NCBI GenBank assembly: GCA_020850415.1
Contig: JADZER010000040.1
Span: 48,185 to 112,184, forward strand
Reading direction: 5' to 3'
Source of the DNA: Phycisphaerales bacterium
GTDB taxonomy: Bacteria > Planctomycetota > Phycisphaerae > Phycisphaerales > UBA1924
DNA: 64,000 nt
Shown piece by piece: positions 1 through 8,270 of this stretch. Each line of letters begins with the position of its first letter. Position 1 is the stretch's first letter. The notes below the pieces were generated by a model. It saw only the letters and a list, made by a program, of their open reading frames with translations. It was not told the origin of the DNA and did no database searches. Both the position numbers and the translations under genes were made by a program.

Positions 1-1
1 G

Positions 2-565
<564 letters not shown>

Positions 566-574
566 CCGGCCCCG

Positions 575-2269
575 TCAGCAGTCCGCGGCCCAGGCGTTCA
601 GGAACGCCAGGACATCGAGCGTGTTCACCGCGCCGTCGCCGTTGATGTCCGCCGACGGGTCGCCCGCCGCCCAGGCGTTCAGGAACGCCAGGACATCGAG
701 CGTGTTGACCGCGCCGTTGCCGTCGAAGTCGCCGGGGCAGCCCGAGGCGGCGATCGCGTCGCCGATCAGCTTCGCGAGGAACGCCGCCCCCGGCCCCGAG
801 GTGAGGTGCAGGCCGTCGGTGGTGAACACACCGTCGGCGCCCCCGTCGTCGGCCGACGAGAGGTTGTAGGTGACCCCGCCATAGGTGATCGTCGACCAGC
901 CGTTGGCGTCGAGCCAGTCGCGGGCCGCCTGCTGGGTCCCGGGGCCGCCGAAATCGTCGGTGGCGAAGAAGACGCCGTCGGTGGCCTGGTAGAGGGAGAA
1001 GAACGCGCAGTCCGTCTCCGCCGCGGCGAGGGCGCCGAAGGCCTCGTCGAGCCGCTCGACCGCCGCGCGGCTGCTCAGCAGGTCCCGCCCGGGGATCTGG
1101 TGCATGTACGACCCGATGAGCAGGAACCGGGGCTCCGGCGCGCCGATCTGGGCGAACAGCGTGCGGTACCGCTCCCGGATGCGCTGGACCCAGCCCGTCA
1201 GCTCCTCCACCGTGCGCGACTCGGTCGCGATGTGCAGGATGACCACCGGCCGCTGCGCCCGGTCGAGGGTCGTCACATCGAGCCAATGACCCAGCTGCTC
1301 GTCGGTGTAGAACTTGTCCCCCTGGGACTGCCGGTCCAACGCGTGCCCGGCGAACGACCAGGAATCCTCCGTCAGCGCCGTGTGGTAATACCCCGGCTCA
1401 CGCACGCCCGACGCGTCCACACGGTAGAACGACGCCCCAGCGAAGCACCAGTAGTCCCCGCTCCCGACCAGAGGGGTCGCCGGGTCCTGGCGCACCACCA
1501 GGCGCGGGCCGACCTCCAGCGAGCCGGCGAGCTCGATATCGAACGGCGCCGCGTTGATCTGCGAGGGGACCGCCGGCGACGGCGGGTCAGCGTCTGGGTT
1601 CTGGCCCAGCCGCCACATCGGCCGGGACTCGTCGCGGAGGTGCGCCACGCCCCGCACCGTCACCCCGTCGTCGGTGAGCACCACCCGCTCCACGAGGTCC
1701 GACGGGTCCGCCGGCGCGTAGTACATCACCCGGCAGCGCACCCGCTGGCCCGGGACGCTGAACGGCCCGGAGTCCGTCGCCCCGAACGCCGAGTTGCGGA
1801 TCCCCAGCCCCTGGATCCGGTCGAGCTGCCCGCCGCTCGTCGGCAGAAGCAGCCCGGGGTCGCCGAACACCCGGGTCATATCGTCGACCGGAAGGGCGAA
1901 GCGGGCGGGCTCCCCCTCGTTGGTCTCCACCACCCAGCCGGTGTGGTAGTCCACCTGCTCGAGCGAGCCGGGGCCGCCCGTGTAGTCATCCAGCCGGCCG
2001 ATGCCGACCCCGACCACATGCGCCATCGACACCGCCGAGACGCTGGAGAACGGCCAGGTCGCCAGCGCCCCGTACGGGAGGCGGTCCACCCGGCCCATGC
2101 GCCCCCAGCTGTCACCGAGCCAGATCCCCCGCGCATCGCCCTCGACGAGAAACCGGACCCGGTGCAGCCCACGCGACAGCACCGGCTCGTCGCCGGCCGC
2201 CGCGCCCGTGGGAGGGAGAAGAAACGCCGCCGTCGCGAGGACGGCGGCGTGGAGTGAATATCGGACCAT
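575..2269 (-). CDS. Secreted SGNH-hydrolase-like protein with two dockerin-like repeats
   Basis: A 564-residue exported protein. The start at 2269 gives a signal peptide (MVRYSLHAAVLATAAFLLPP, cleavage near AAAG) and has an AGAGG 7 bases upstream; a longer frame to 2338 would put 23 odd residues before the signal. The middle (about residues 330-500) resembles an SGNH/GDSL hydrolase tail: VVILHIATESRT in the position of the G-x-ND block, and DGLHLTSGPGAAFLAKLI near residue 485 matching the DxxH block. I do not see a clear GDSL serine block, so esterase activity is uncertain. The last 54 residues are a pair of Ca-binding-type modules, DFDGNGAVNTLDVLAFLNAW then DINGDGAVNTLDVLAFLNAW, ending in Cys: the GC-type dockerin of Phycisphaerae. 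The next gene upstream is another dockerin protein. Confidence 0.75.
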   Translation of the reverse strand: MVRYSLHAAVLATAAFLLPPTGAAAGDEPVLSRGLHRVRFLVEGDARGIWLGDSWGRMGRVDRLPYGALATWPFSSVSAVSMAHVVGVGIGRLDDYTGGPGSLEQVDYHTGWVVETNEGEPARFALPVDDMTRVFGDPGLLLPTSGGQLDRIQGLGIRNSAFGATDSGPFSVPGQRVRCRVMYYAPADPSDLVERVVLTDDGVTVRGVAHLRDESRPMWRLGQNPDADPPSPAVPSQINAAPFDIELAGSLEVGPRLVVRQDPATPLVGSGDYWCFAGASFYRVDASGVREPGYYHTALTEDSWSFAGHALDRQSQGDKFYTDEQLGHWLDVTTLDRAQRPVVILHIATESRTVEELTGWVQRIRERYRTLFAQIGAPEPRFLLIGSYMHQIPGRDLLSSRAAVERLDEAFGALAAAETDCAFFSLYQATDGVFFATDDFGGPGTQQAARDWLDANGWSTITYGGVTYNLSSADDGGADGVFTTDGLHLTSGPGAAFLAKLIGDAIAASGCPGDFDGNGAVNTLDVLAFLNAWAAGDPSADINGDGAVNTLDVLAFLNAWAADC

Positions 2270-2294
2270 TCTCGGGCCTCTCGTCCGGCCCTGC

Positions 2295-3749
2295 TTACGG
2301 GCAGGGACCGTTCCAGGCGTTAAGGAACGCCAGCACATCCAGCGTGTTCCAGGAGCCGTCCTTATTGATATCGGCCCGCGGGTCCTGGAGGTTCCATGCG
2401 TTCAGGAAACTCAGCACATCCAGGGTGTTGATCGCCTCGTCGGCGTTGAAATCGCCCGTGCACGGGAAGTAGATCTTGTGGACATACTGGTGCGGGCGGT
2501 TGGCCTGGCCCGACAGGTACAGCGGCCAGAAGTACGACCCGGTCGCGCCCTGGGCCTGGCCCATGCCCAGATAGTCGCCGATGAAGCCGTCGTTGTGGCC
2601 GTCGTACTGGCTGCTCCAGGTCGTCGGGGTCAGCCGGTGCTCGTTCCAGGTCGCGCCGCCGTCCTCGGAGTAGGTGAAGAAGGTGTCGATCAGCGCGGGG
2701 TTCTGGCTGTCGTTGCGGTGCCCGTTGCGCGTGTCGTAGAAGACGATGCCGATGCGACCGGTCTGATCGACCTCCATCCACGGGAAGAACGAGTCGGCCT
2801 GCGGGTCGCCCTGCCCGCCGTTGATCCTCGTCGGGGCCGACCAGCTCGTGCCCCCGTTGGTGCTCTTGGTGAAGTACAGGTCCACATCGCGGTTGCCGCC
2901 GACGACCTGCGTCGTGTCGAAGTAGCAGCAGTACAGCGTGCCGTCGTTGGGATCGACGGCGAAGGTGTTCAGCGGCGGGACGCGGAAGTTGCCCGGGAAC
3001 CGCGTCCCGTCAACGCCCCAGACATCCAGCCGGTTGGCGATCAGTGTCGGGCCCGTCACGGTCTGCCCGCCGTTGGTGCTCTTCCACAGCAGGATCTGCG
3101 GCGAGCCGTACACCCAGGTCTCGATGTACACCGTGCCGTCCGGCCCCACCCGCGGGAGGAAACCCAGACCGCTCCCCATGCTCACCGGGCCCTGCCAGGT
3201 GGCGCCCCGGTCGGCCGAGCGGCTGAGACCCTGGTTGTACGCGATGTACAAACGAGAGTTGTTGTTGTTGAACGGGTCGATGCCGACCGCCATCCAGCCC
3301 TTGTCAACGCTGCCGTTGATGCGGGCCATGACCGCGGGCTGGAAGAAGGTGTCGTTGGGCTCCTTGCGAGCCACATAGATCCCGCCGTTGCCGCCGAACG
3401 CCATCGCCCCCGCGTACAGCGTCCCGTCGCGGTGGTCGTGGGCCATCATGGGATCGCCCTCGACGCTGGTGCGGTACGCGGCCGGCGGGCGGATCTCCTG
3501 ATCCGTCCAGGTCAGACCGCCGTCGAAGCTGCGGGTGAACACCGACCGGATCTGCGTCCGGTAGTCGTTCCAGCCGCCGACGATGTGGCCGGGCTTGGCG
3601 TCCGCGACCGACATCGAGGTCTCGTTGACCGCCGCCGCCGTCGTGTTGTTCGGGTCCACGATGATCTGCGGCCCGATGACGGGCTGGGCGAACGCCGCCC
3701 CCGCCCCCGCCACCACCGCGAGCACGCTGCACTGATTCATCTTGCGCAT
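2295..3749 (-). CDS. Secreted BNR/sialidase-like beta-propeller with dockerin-like tail
   Basis: A 484-residue exported protein. A signal peptide (MRKMNQCSVLAVVAGAGAAFAQ) is followed by a six-bladed-propeller-like region carrying Asp-boxes of the type S-x-D-G-G-x-T-W: SFDGGLTWTD, SADRGATWQG, STNGGQTVTG, STNGGTSWSA and SEDGGATWNE. Such repeats occur in exo-alpha-sialidases and many other secreted propellers; the sialidase arginine triad and catalytic pair were not established, so the substrate is unknown. The C-terminus is a dockerin-like pair (DFNADEAINTLDVLSFLNAW, DINKDGSWNTLDVLAFLNAW) ending in CP. The start is supported by GGAGG 8 bases upstream. It lies 25 bases upstream of the SGNH-like dockerin gene, so the two may be co-transcribed. 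Confidence 0.8.
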   Translation of the reverse strand: MRKMNQCSVLAVVAGAGAAFAQPVIGPQIIVDPNNTTAAAVNETSMSVADAKPGHIVGGWNDYRTQIRSVFTRSFDGGLTWTDQEIRPPAAYRTSVEGDPMMAHDHRDGTLYAGAMAFGGNGGIYVARKEPNDTFFQPAVMARINGSVDKGWMAVGIDPFNNNNSRLYIAYNQGLSRSADRGATWQGPVSMGSGLGFLPRVGPDGTVYIETWVYGSPQILLWKSTNGGQTVTGPTLIANRLDVWGVDGTRFPGNFRVPPLNTFAVDPNDGTLYCCYFDTTQVVGGNRDVDLYFTKSTNGGTSWSAPTRINGGQGDPQADSFFPWMEVDQTGRIGIVFYDTRNGHRNDSQNPALIDTFFTYSEDGGATWNEHRLTPTTWSSQYDGHNDGFIGDYLGMGQAQGATGSYFWPLYLSGQANRPHQYVHKIYFPCTGDFNADEAINTLDVLSFLNAWNLQDPRADINKDGSWNTLDVLAFLNAWNGPCP

Positions 3750-3791
3750 TGTTCAAACCTCCGATGAGCCGCGGAGCACGCGGCGGTGGTG

Positions 3792-4472
3792 TCAGTTGTT
3801 GAGCATCCCGCGAAGGGCCGCCGGCACCGAGCCGCCGAACCGGTCAGCCAGCTCGACCTCGCGCCGGGCCGCGTCCTTGTCGCCCAGGTAGTACCTCGCG
3901 ACGGCCAGACGGGCGTGCGCCTCGCCGTGCCCGGGGTCCAGCGTCAGCAACGCCTCCAACTCGCGGGCCCAGCCCTCAAGGTCGCCCGTCGCGTTGGTGG
4001 TCTCCGCGAACGCGAGCCGGTACTCGGTGTTCTGGGGAGCCAGAGCCACCGCCGTGCGGTACGCCGCCAGCGCCGTGTCGTCCTTCTTCTTGCCCAGCAG
4101 GGCCCGGCCGATCCCCGCGTACGCCGCCGCGTTGGTGTCGTCGGACAGCAACGCCGTGCGGTACTCGCCGATCGCGCCGGTGAAGTCGTTCTCGGTCAGC
4201 AGCGCGTCGCCCCGCGACATCGCCTGGGCGGCATCGCCCACCCGCAGCCCCCGGGCGCCCGCACGGTCCACGACGATCAGCCCCTCGGACACCGCCAAGC
4301 CCCGGAACGCCTCCTCGAATCGGATCTTCCGGTAGTCGTCGGTGCTCCGGGCCACCGGGCCCGCGGCCCCGTCGGCGGTCTCCACATGGGCGGCCTGGCC
4401 GGCACAACCGGCAAACCACGCCAACCCGGCCGCCGCGAGGACGGTCGACAACACAACCCTGTTCTTCTTCAT
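3792..4472 (-). CDS. TPR-repeat lipoprotein
   Basis: A 226-residue putative lipoprotein. The start at 4472 is chosen because AGGAGAGGG lies just upstream and because it gives a short basic N-terminus, a hydrophobic stretch (VVLSTVLAAAGLAWF) and a lipobox-like AGC with Cys near residue 23. The rest is helical with at least three tetratricopeptide-like units (ALLTENDFTGAIGEYRTALL, AYAGIGRALLGKKKDDTALAAY, ARLAVARYYLGDKDAARREV). TPRs bind other proteins; the partner is not known. A segment before the repeats (RIRFEEAFRGLAVSEGLIVVDRAG-like) is unassigned. It lies between the dockerin genes and dnaB, on the same strand as both, with gaps of 42 and 119 bases. Confidence 0.75.
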   Translation of the reverse strand: MKKNRVVLSTVLAAAGLAWFAGCAGQAAHVETADGAAGPVARSTDDYRKIRFEEAFRGLAVSEGLIVVDRAGARGLRVGDAAQAMSRGDALLTENDFTGAIGEYRTALLSDDTNAAAYAGIGRALLGKKKDDTALAAYRTAVALAPQNTEYRLAFAETTNATGDLEGWARELEALLTLDPGHGEAHARLAVARYYLGDKDAARREVELADRFGGSVPAALRGMLNN

Positions 4473-4591
4473 GGTTCCCTCTCCTGTGTGGTGGGAAGGT
4501 CTTTCACAGAGCCTATCGGATCCGGACTCGACGCTGCAAGCCAAATCTCAGGCCACAACCGAGGATTCACGACCGCCCCCGGCGCGCACGA

Positions 4592-7375
4592 CTAAAACGG
4601 CACATCGTCCTCCTCGTCCTCCCACCCCGCAGGGCCGCCCCCGTCCCGGAACCCCGACACCGGACCGCCCTTCTGTCCCGGCGCAAAGCCCGGGTAATCA
4701 CTGGCTGGCCGGGGCTGGGCCTCGGGCGGAGCGCCCGCGGCCTGGGACGGGGATTTGTAGTCGTTGAACCCGCCACCACCCCCGCCACCACCCCCGCGAC
4801 CAACCCCGCCCCCACCCCCGCTCCCGGAATACCCCTCCGCGTAGCCCCCCTGGTGGTGCGGGTCGTGGCTCTTGAACCGCGTGGTCTTGCTGTCCCAGGT
4901 GAGCTTGACGGTGCCCGTCGGGCCGTTGCGCTGCTTGGCGATGATGAGCTCGGCCAGGCCGATCTTCTCCTCGTTGTCGGGGTCCGCCAGCCACTCCTCG
5001 TCGCCCTTGTGGTAGTACTCCTCGCGGTGCAGCAGCATCACCACATCGGCGTCCTGCTCGATCGAGCCCGACTCGCGGAGGTCGGCCATCCGCGGGCGGT
5101 TGCCCTCGCGCTGCTCGGTGCCGCGGTTCAGCTGCGCCAGGCACACCACCGGCACATTCAGCTCCCGGGCGAGCGCCTTGATCCCGCGCGAGATCGTGGC
5201 GACCTCGACCTGCCTGCTCTCGCGCGCCGCCGTCGGGCTGGTGAGCAGCTGCAGGTAGTCGATGATGATGACCTTCACCCCGAACTGGCTCACCATCCGC
5301 CGCGCCCGCGCCCGCAACTGCAACACCGTCAGCGCCGGCGTGTCGTCGATATACAGCGGCGCCTCGTGCAGCTCGCCGCACGCGGTGTTCAGCCGGTTCC
5401 ACTCCTCCATCCCCATCTGCCCCGTCCGCAGATGGTGCAGATCAATACCCGACCTCGCCGAGATGAGGCGCTGGGCCAGAGAGCCCCGCGACATCTCGAG
5501 GCTGAAGATCCCCGTCGCCGCGGGCTTGCCCAGCGGGCCGCTCCACGGCGTCGCACCGCCGAAGGCGACCTGCTCGGCGATGTTGAGCGCCATGGCGGTG
5601 TTGTGCGTGACCGTGTACCCGTCGGTGACATACAGGCGTGAGGGGTGCGACACCGCGATACACTGGGTCTGGCAGACCCTCGTCGGCTCGATCGAAACGA
5701 TGTTCAGCCGGCGCTGGCGCGTCCGACCGCTCTGCAGGCGCTCGCCCTTCACCGGCGTGAGCGCGAGCGACGCCGGGTCGGGGTGCTGCAGGTCGCACAC
5801 ATACGCCGGCAGCCCCTCCCGGCGCACGCCCTTGTAGGTGTACCAGGCCCGCTTGCGCGTCCACGAGCCGCTGCCCCCGATCGACCGCATCAGGCGCACG
5901 ACATCGTCGGCCAGGCGCCGGCTGGCGGTGGCGTACCGGATGGCCCCAAAGGTCTCGACCCACCCGTCGCTGTCGAGCAGGCCGCCAAGCAGCGCCCGCC
6001 GGACCCCCAGCGTCGCCGCGAACATCCCCTCGGGGATGAACTTCTGATCGGCCCCGCGGTCCCAGAGCCCGAGCTCCTTCAAGGCCTCCTTGAGCGGGTT
6101 GGCCACGACGCCGACGACACCCTTCCGGTGCGCGCCCTCCGTGTGAATGATCCGGAAGTCGCACCCGCCGATCGCCCGGAGGCGCAGGCCCATCGGCGCG
6201 ACAGCCCGCTCCAGGCGCGCGACGACCTCCGGGTTCGCCGCCGAGACCCGGACCGCGCCGCCCTTGATGTTCCCGTCCCCGAGCAGCAGGCCGAGCAGCC
6301 ACGGGTCGAGCGGGAGCTCCCCCTCGACGCCGAACGCGCCGGCGAAGGGCTCGACCCAGACCCGGTTGCGGTACCGCGCGTGGCGCAGCTTCTCCCGGAG
6401 CTCCGCCGTGCTCAGCACGCGCGGACCGTCCCAGCCCCGGTAGCAGACCCGCCACAGGTGCTCGTCGCAGCACTCAGCGCTCCTGCCGTCGGCCAGCGTC
6501 ACCCGGTACACCTGCCGCTCGCCCTGCGGGTAGACCCCCACCACCCGCGACGGGGCGCCGTCGACGGACGCCAGCTCGTCGCCGGGACGCAGGTCGCCCA
6601 TACGCACGAACCCGCCCGGCGTCAGCACGCCCGCGTCGAGTGGCTGGGCCTTCCCCATCGAGGGCCGCGCCGCGAGGATCAGCATCTCCCCCTGCTGCAG
6701 CCCGCTGAGCATCCGGTCAAGGTCGGTGTACCCGGTGGGCACGCCCGTCAGCCCCTTGCCCTCCAGCGCCTCGAGCCGCTCGATCTCGTCCTGCAGGATG
6801 TCCGCCAGCGCCGCGACATCGCGGATCGTCTTGTCGTGCGAGATCTCAAAGATCTCCGCCTCCGCACGGTCCAGAAGCGTGGCCACCCCGTCCGGACCGA
6901 GGTTCCCGACATTGTGGGCGTCGTAGATGATCCTCCACGCCGTGTCGATCAGAGACCGGAGCCGGTGCTTGCTCGCCACCAGCCGCGCGTAGTGCGGCGC
7001 GTTCACCGCGCTGGGCACGCACTCGGCGAGCTGGCGCAGGTAGTCGACGCCCCCGACCCCCTCAAGCTGGCCCCGGTCGCGGAGCGACTCGAGCAGCTGC
7101 ACCGCGTCCCAGCCCTCGTGCTGGTCGTACAACGCCAGGATCGCCTTGAAGATCTGCCCGTGGCTCTCGCTGTAAAACAGCTCCGGCCCGTGAAGAACCC
7201 CAAGCACCTCCGCCACCGCCTTGGGGTCCAGGATCAGCGACCCCAGCAGCGACATCTCCGCCTCGGGCGAGTGCGGCGGCAGCGCGTCCAGCAACTCGCG
7301 CAGAACCTCCGCGCTCGTCGCCTGATCCCGCTCGCGACGCCTCCCCGAACCCGGCTTGGTCTCTTGCATGCTCAC
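4592..7375 (-). CDS. dnaB: Replicative DNA helicase DnaB containing an intein
   Basis: The 927-codon frame encodes a 577-residue DnaB after removal of a 350-residue intein (residues 243-592). DnaB is the hexameric 5'-3' helicase of the replication fork. The N-terminal domain (about 35-135) binds primase and makes the collar. The RecA-like domain has Walker A ARPSMGK|T, split by the intein between Lys and Thr, Walker B VIIIDYLQLL, and the later block LAQLNRGTEQREGNRPRMADLRESG with the Arg-finger region. The C-terminus has a glycine-rich tail (about 25 of 30 residues Gly around residue 865) and ends acidic, EDEEDDVPF, rather like the tip of SSB proteins. A TAGGAT at 7397-7402 may be its -10 box, with a short leader holding GGAGAG. 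Confidence 0.95.
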   Translation of the reverse strand: MSMQETKPGSGRRRERDQATSAEVLRELLDALPPHSPEAEMSLLGSLILDPKAVAEVLGVLHGPELFYSESHGQIFKAILALYDQHEGWDAVQLLESLRDRGQLEGVGGVDYLRQLAECVPSAVNAPHYARLVASKHRLRSLIDTAWRIIYDAHNVGNLGPDGVATLLDRAEAEIFEISHDKTIRDVAALADILQDEIERLEALEGKGLTGVPTGYTDLDRMLSGLQQGEMLILAARPSMGKAQPLDAGVLTPGGFVRMGDLRPGDELASVDGAPSRVVGVYPQGERQVYRVTLADGRSAECCDEHLWRVCYRGWDGPRVLSTAELREKLRHARYRNRVWVEPFAGAFGVEGELPLDPWLLGLLLGDGNIKGGAVRVSAANPEVVARLERAVAPMGLRLRAIGGCDFRIIHTEGAHRKGVVGVVANPLKEALKELGLWDRGADQKFIPEGMFAATLGVRRALLGGLLDSDGWVETFGAIRYATASRRLADDVVRLMRSIGGSGSWTRKRAWYTYKGVRREGLPAYVCDLQHPDPASLALTPVKGERLQSGRTRQRRLNIVSIEPTRVCQTQCIAVSHPSRLYVTDGYTVTHNTAMALNIAEQVAFGGATPWSGPLGKPAATGIFSLEMSRGSLAQRLISARSGIDLHHLRTGQMGMEEWNRLNTACGELHEAPLYIDDTPALTVLQLRARARRMVSQFGVKVIIIDYLQLLTSPTAARESRQVEVATISRGIKALARELNVPVVCLAQLNRGTEQREGNRPRMADLRESGSIEQDADVVMLLHREEYYHKGDEEWLADPDNEEKIGLAELIIAKQRNGPTGTVKLTWDSKTTRFKSHDPHHQGGYAEGYSGSGGGGGVGRGGGGGGGGGFNDYKSPSQAAGAPPEAQPRPASDYPGFAPGQKGGPVSGFRDGGGPAGWEDEEDDVPF
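5600..6649 (-). mobile_element. Class 3-like DnaB intein with LAGLIDADG homing endonuclease
   Basis: In-frame 350-codon insert in dnaB at the DnaB-b site, after the Walker A lysine. It starts with Ala, not Cys or Ser, and ends HN before Thr+1. Its block B reads CDEHLWRV (Trp308 of the precursor), block F has TQCIAV (Cys572) and block G reads YTVTHN (Thr590). This Trp-Cys-Thr triplet with a non-nucleophilic first residue is the published signature of class 3 inteins, in which the block F Cys makes the first attack. Two LAGLIDADG-type motifs are intact, WLLGLLLGDG (about 359-368) and RALLGGLLDSDG (about 460-471), each with its acidic residue, so the homing endonuclease may be active. Boundaries were set by comparison of the flanks with intact Walker A GKTAMALN. 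Confidence 0.88.
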
Positions 7376-7396
7376 AGCGGCAGTCTCTCCGGGGCC

Positions 7397-7402
7397 ATCC
7401 TA
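7397..7402 (-). promoter_or_regulatory. Candidate -10 box of dnaB
   Basis: TAGGAT on the minus strand, 21 bases from the dnaB ATG, with GGAGAG in between as a possible ribosome site. No convincing -35 box was found. Confidence 0.35.
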
Positions 7403-7482
7403 ACCCCACGCGCTACCGCCATATCCACGGGCCGTCCCCACCGGCCCGGGAGCCTCCGGGAGGCGACAGGCGCCCCGCGGCG

Positions 7483-7488
7483 TACCCT
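7483..7488 (+). promoter_or_regulatory. Candidate leaderless -10 box of pdxH
   Basis: TACCCT followed by 5 bases and then the pdxH ATG; there is no Shine-Dalgarno. If this is the -10 hexamer, transcription would begin at or next to the start codon. Confidence 0.4.
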
Positions 7489-7493
7489 CCCGC

Positions 7494-8174
7494 ATGACCA
7501 CCCTCGGCCCCTTCGATGTCGGCCCCTCGCTCCCCGAGCCCCTCCCCGAGAGCCCCTTCCCGATCTTCAAGTCCTGGTTCGACGACGCCGCCGAGCGACG
7601 AATCACCCCAAACCCCAACGCCATGACCCTCGCCACCGCCACCCCCGAGGGCATCCCCTCCGCCCGGGTCGTCCTCTGCAAGGGCATCGACCCACGCTCG
7701 GGCTCGCTGACCTTCTATACCAATCTGGAGTCCCGGAAGGGCGTCGAGATCCGGGAAAACCCCGTAGCCGCGGCGGTCTTTCACTGGGACAGCCTCGAAC
7801 GCCAGGCCCGCCTGGAGGGCCCGCTCACCCGCGTGACCGACGCCGAGGCCGACGCGTACTTCGCCACCCGGGCCTGGGAGAGCCGGATCGGCGCGTGGGC
7901 GAGCCGGCAGAGCCAGCCGCTGGACTCCCGCGAGACCCTGCTGCAGCAGGCGGCCGACCGGATCCTCGAACTGGACCTTGATATCGCCGCCGCGGTCCGG
8001 GGTGACCCAGTGGAAATCCCTCGTCCGCCATTCTGGGGCGGGTTCCGGCTTCTGGCGAGCCGGGTCGAGCTTTGGGTGGGAGGCACGGGGCGGCTGCACG
8101 ACCGCGCGGCGTGGACTCGGACCCTGGGCCGGCCGTCGCCGGGCGCCTGGGTGGGAACCCGACTCCAGCCCTAG
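7494..8174 (+). CDS. pdxH: Pyridoxamine/pyridoxine 5'-phosphate oxidase
   Basis: A 226-residue FMN oxidase that converts pyridoxine or pyridoxamine 5'-phosphate to pyridoxal 5'-phosphate, the last step of vitamin B6 synthesis and salvage. Family features are all present: NAMTLATATPEGIPSARVVLCKG for the FMN-binding barrel, FYTNLESRKGVEIRENPVAAAVFHW, RQARLEGPLTRV, the ASRQSQPL segment, and the C-terminal PFWGGFRL...ELWVGGTGRLHDR ending in RLQP. Length is that expected for the family. It is divergent from dnaB with a 118-base gap. There is no ribosome site; a TAnnnT box sits 5 bases before the ATG, so the message may be leaderless. pdxA of the same pathway lies at about 20.3-21.4 kb. Confidence 0.95.
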   Translation: MTTLGPFDVGPSLPEPLPESPFPIFKSWFDDAAERRITPNPNAMTLATATPEGIPSARVVLCKGIDPRSGSLTFYTNLESRKGVEIRENPVAAAVFHWDSLERQARLEGPLTRVTDAEADAYFATRAWESRIGAWASRQSQPLDSRETLLQQAADRILELDLDIAAAVRGDPVEIPRPPFWGGFRLLASRVELWVGGTGRLHDRAAWTRTLGRPSPGAWVGTRLQP

Positions 8175-8270
8175 GTGGTTTCCCCTCAAGGGGAGCCGAC
8201 AGGCCGCCGATGCAGGGGGGGAATCTCCGCTCTCCTCGGGGCGGCGTGGTCATCGCCCGCCGGAATACCC

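Noticed and set aside
8178..8195. TCCCCT-CA-AGGGGA hairpin as a terminator of pdxH
   Set aside because: Only a 6-bp stem and no T-tract follows; it may be chance.
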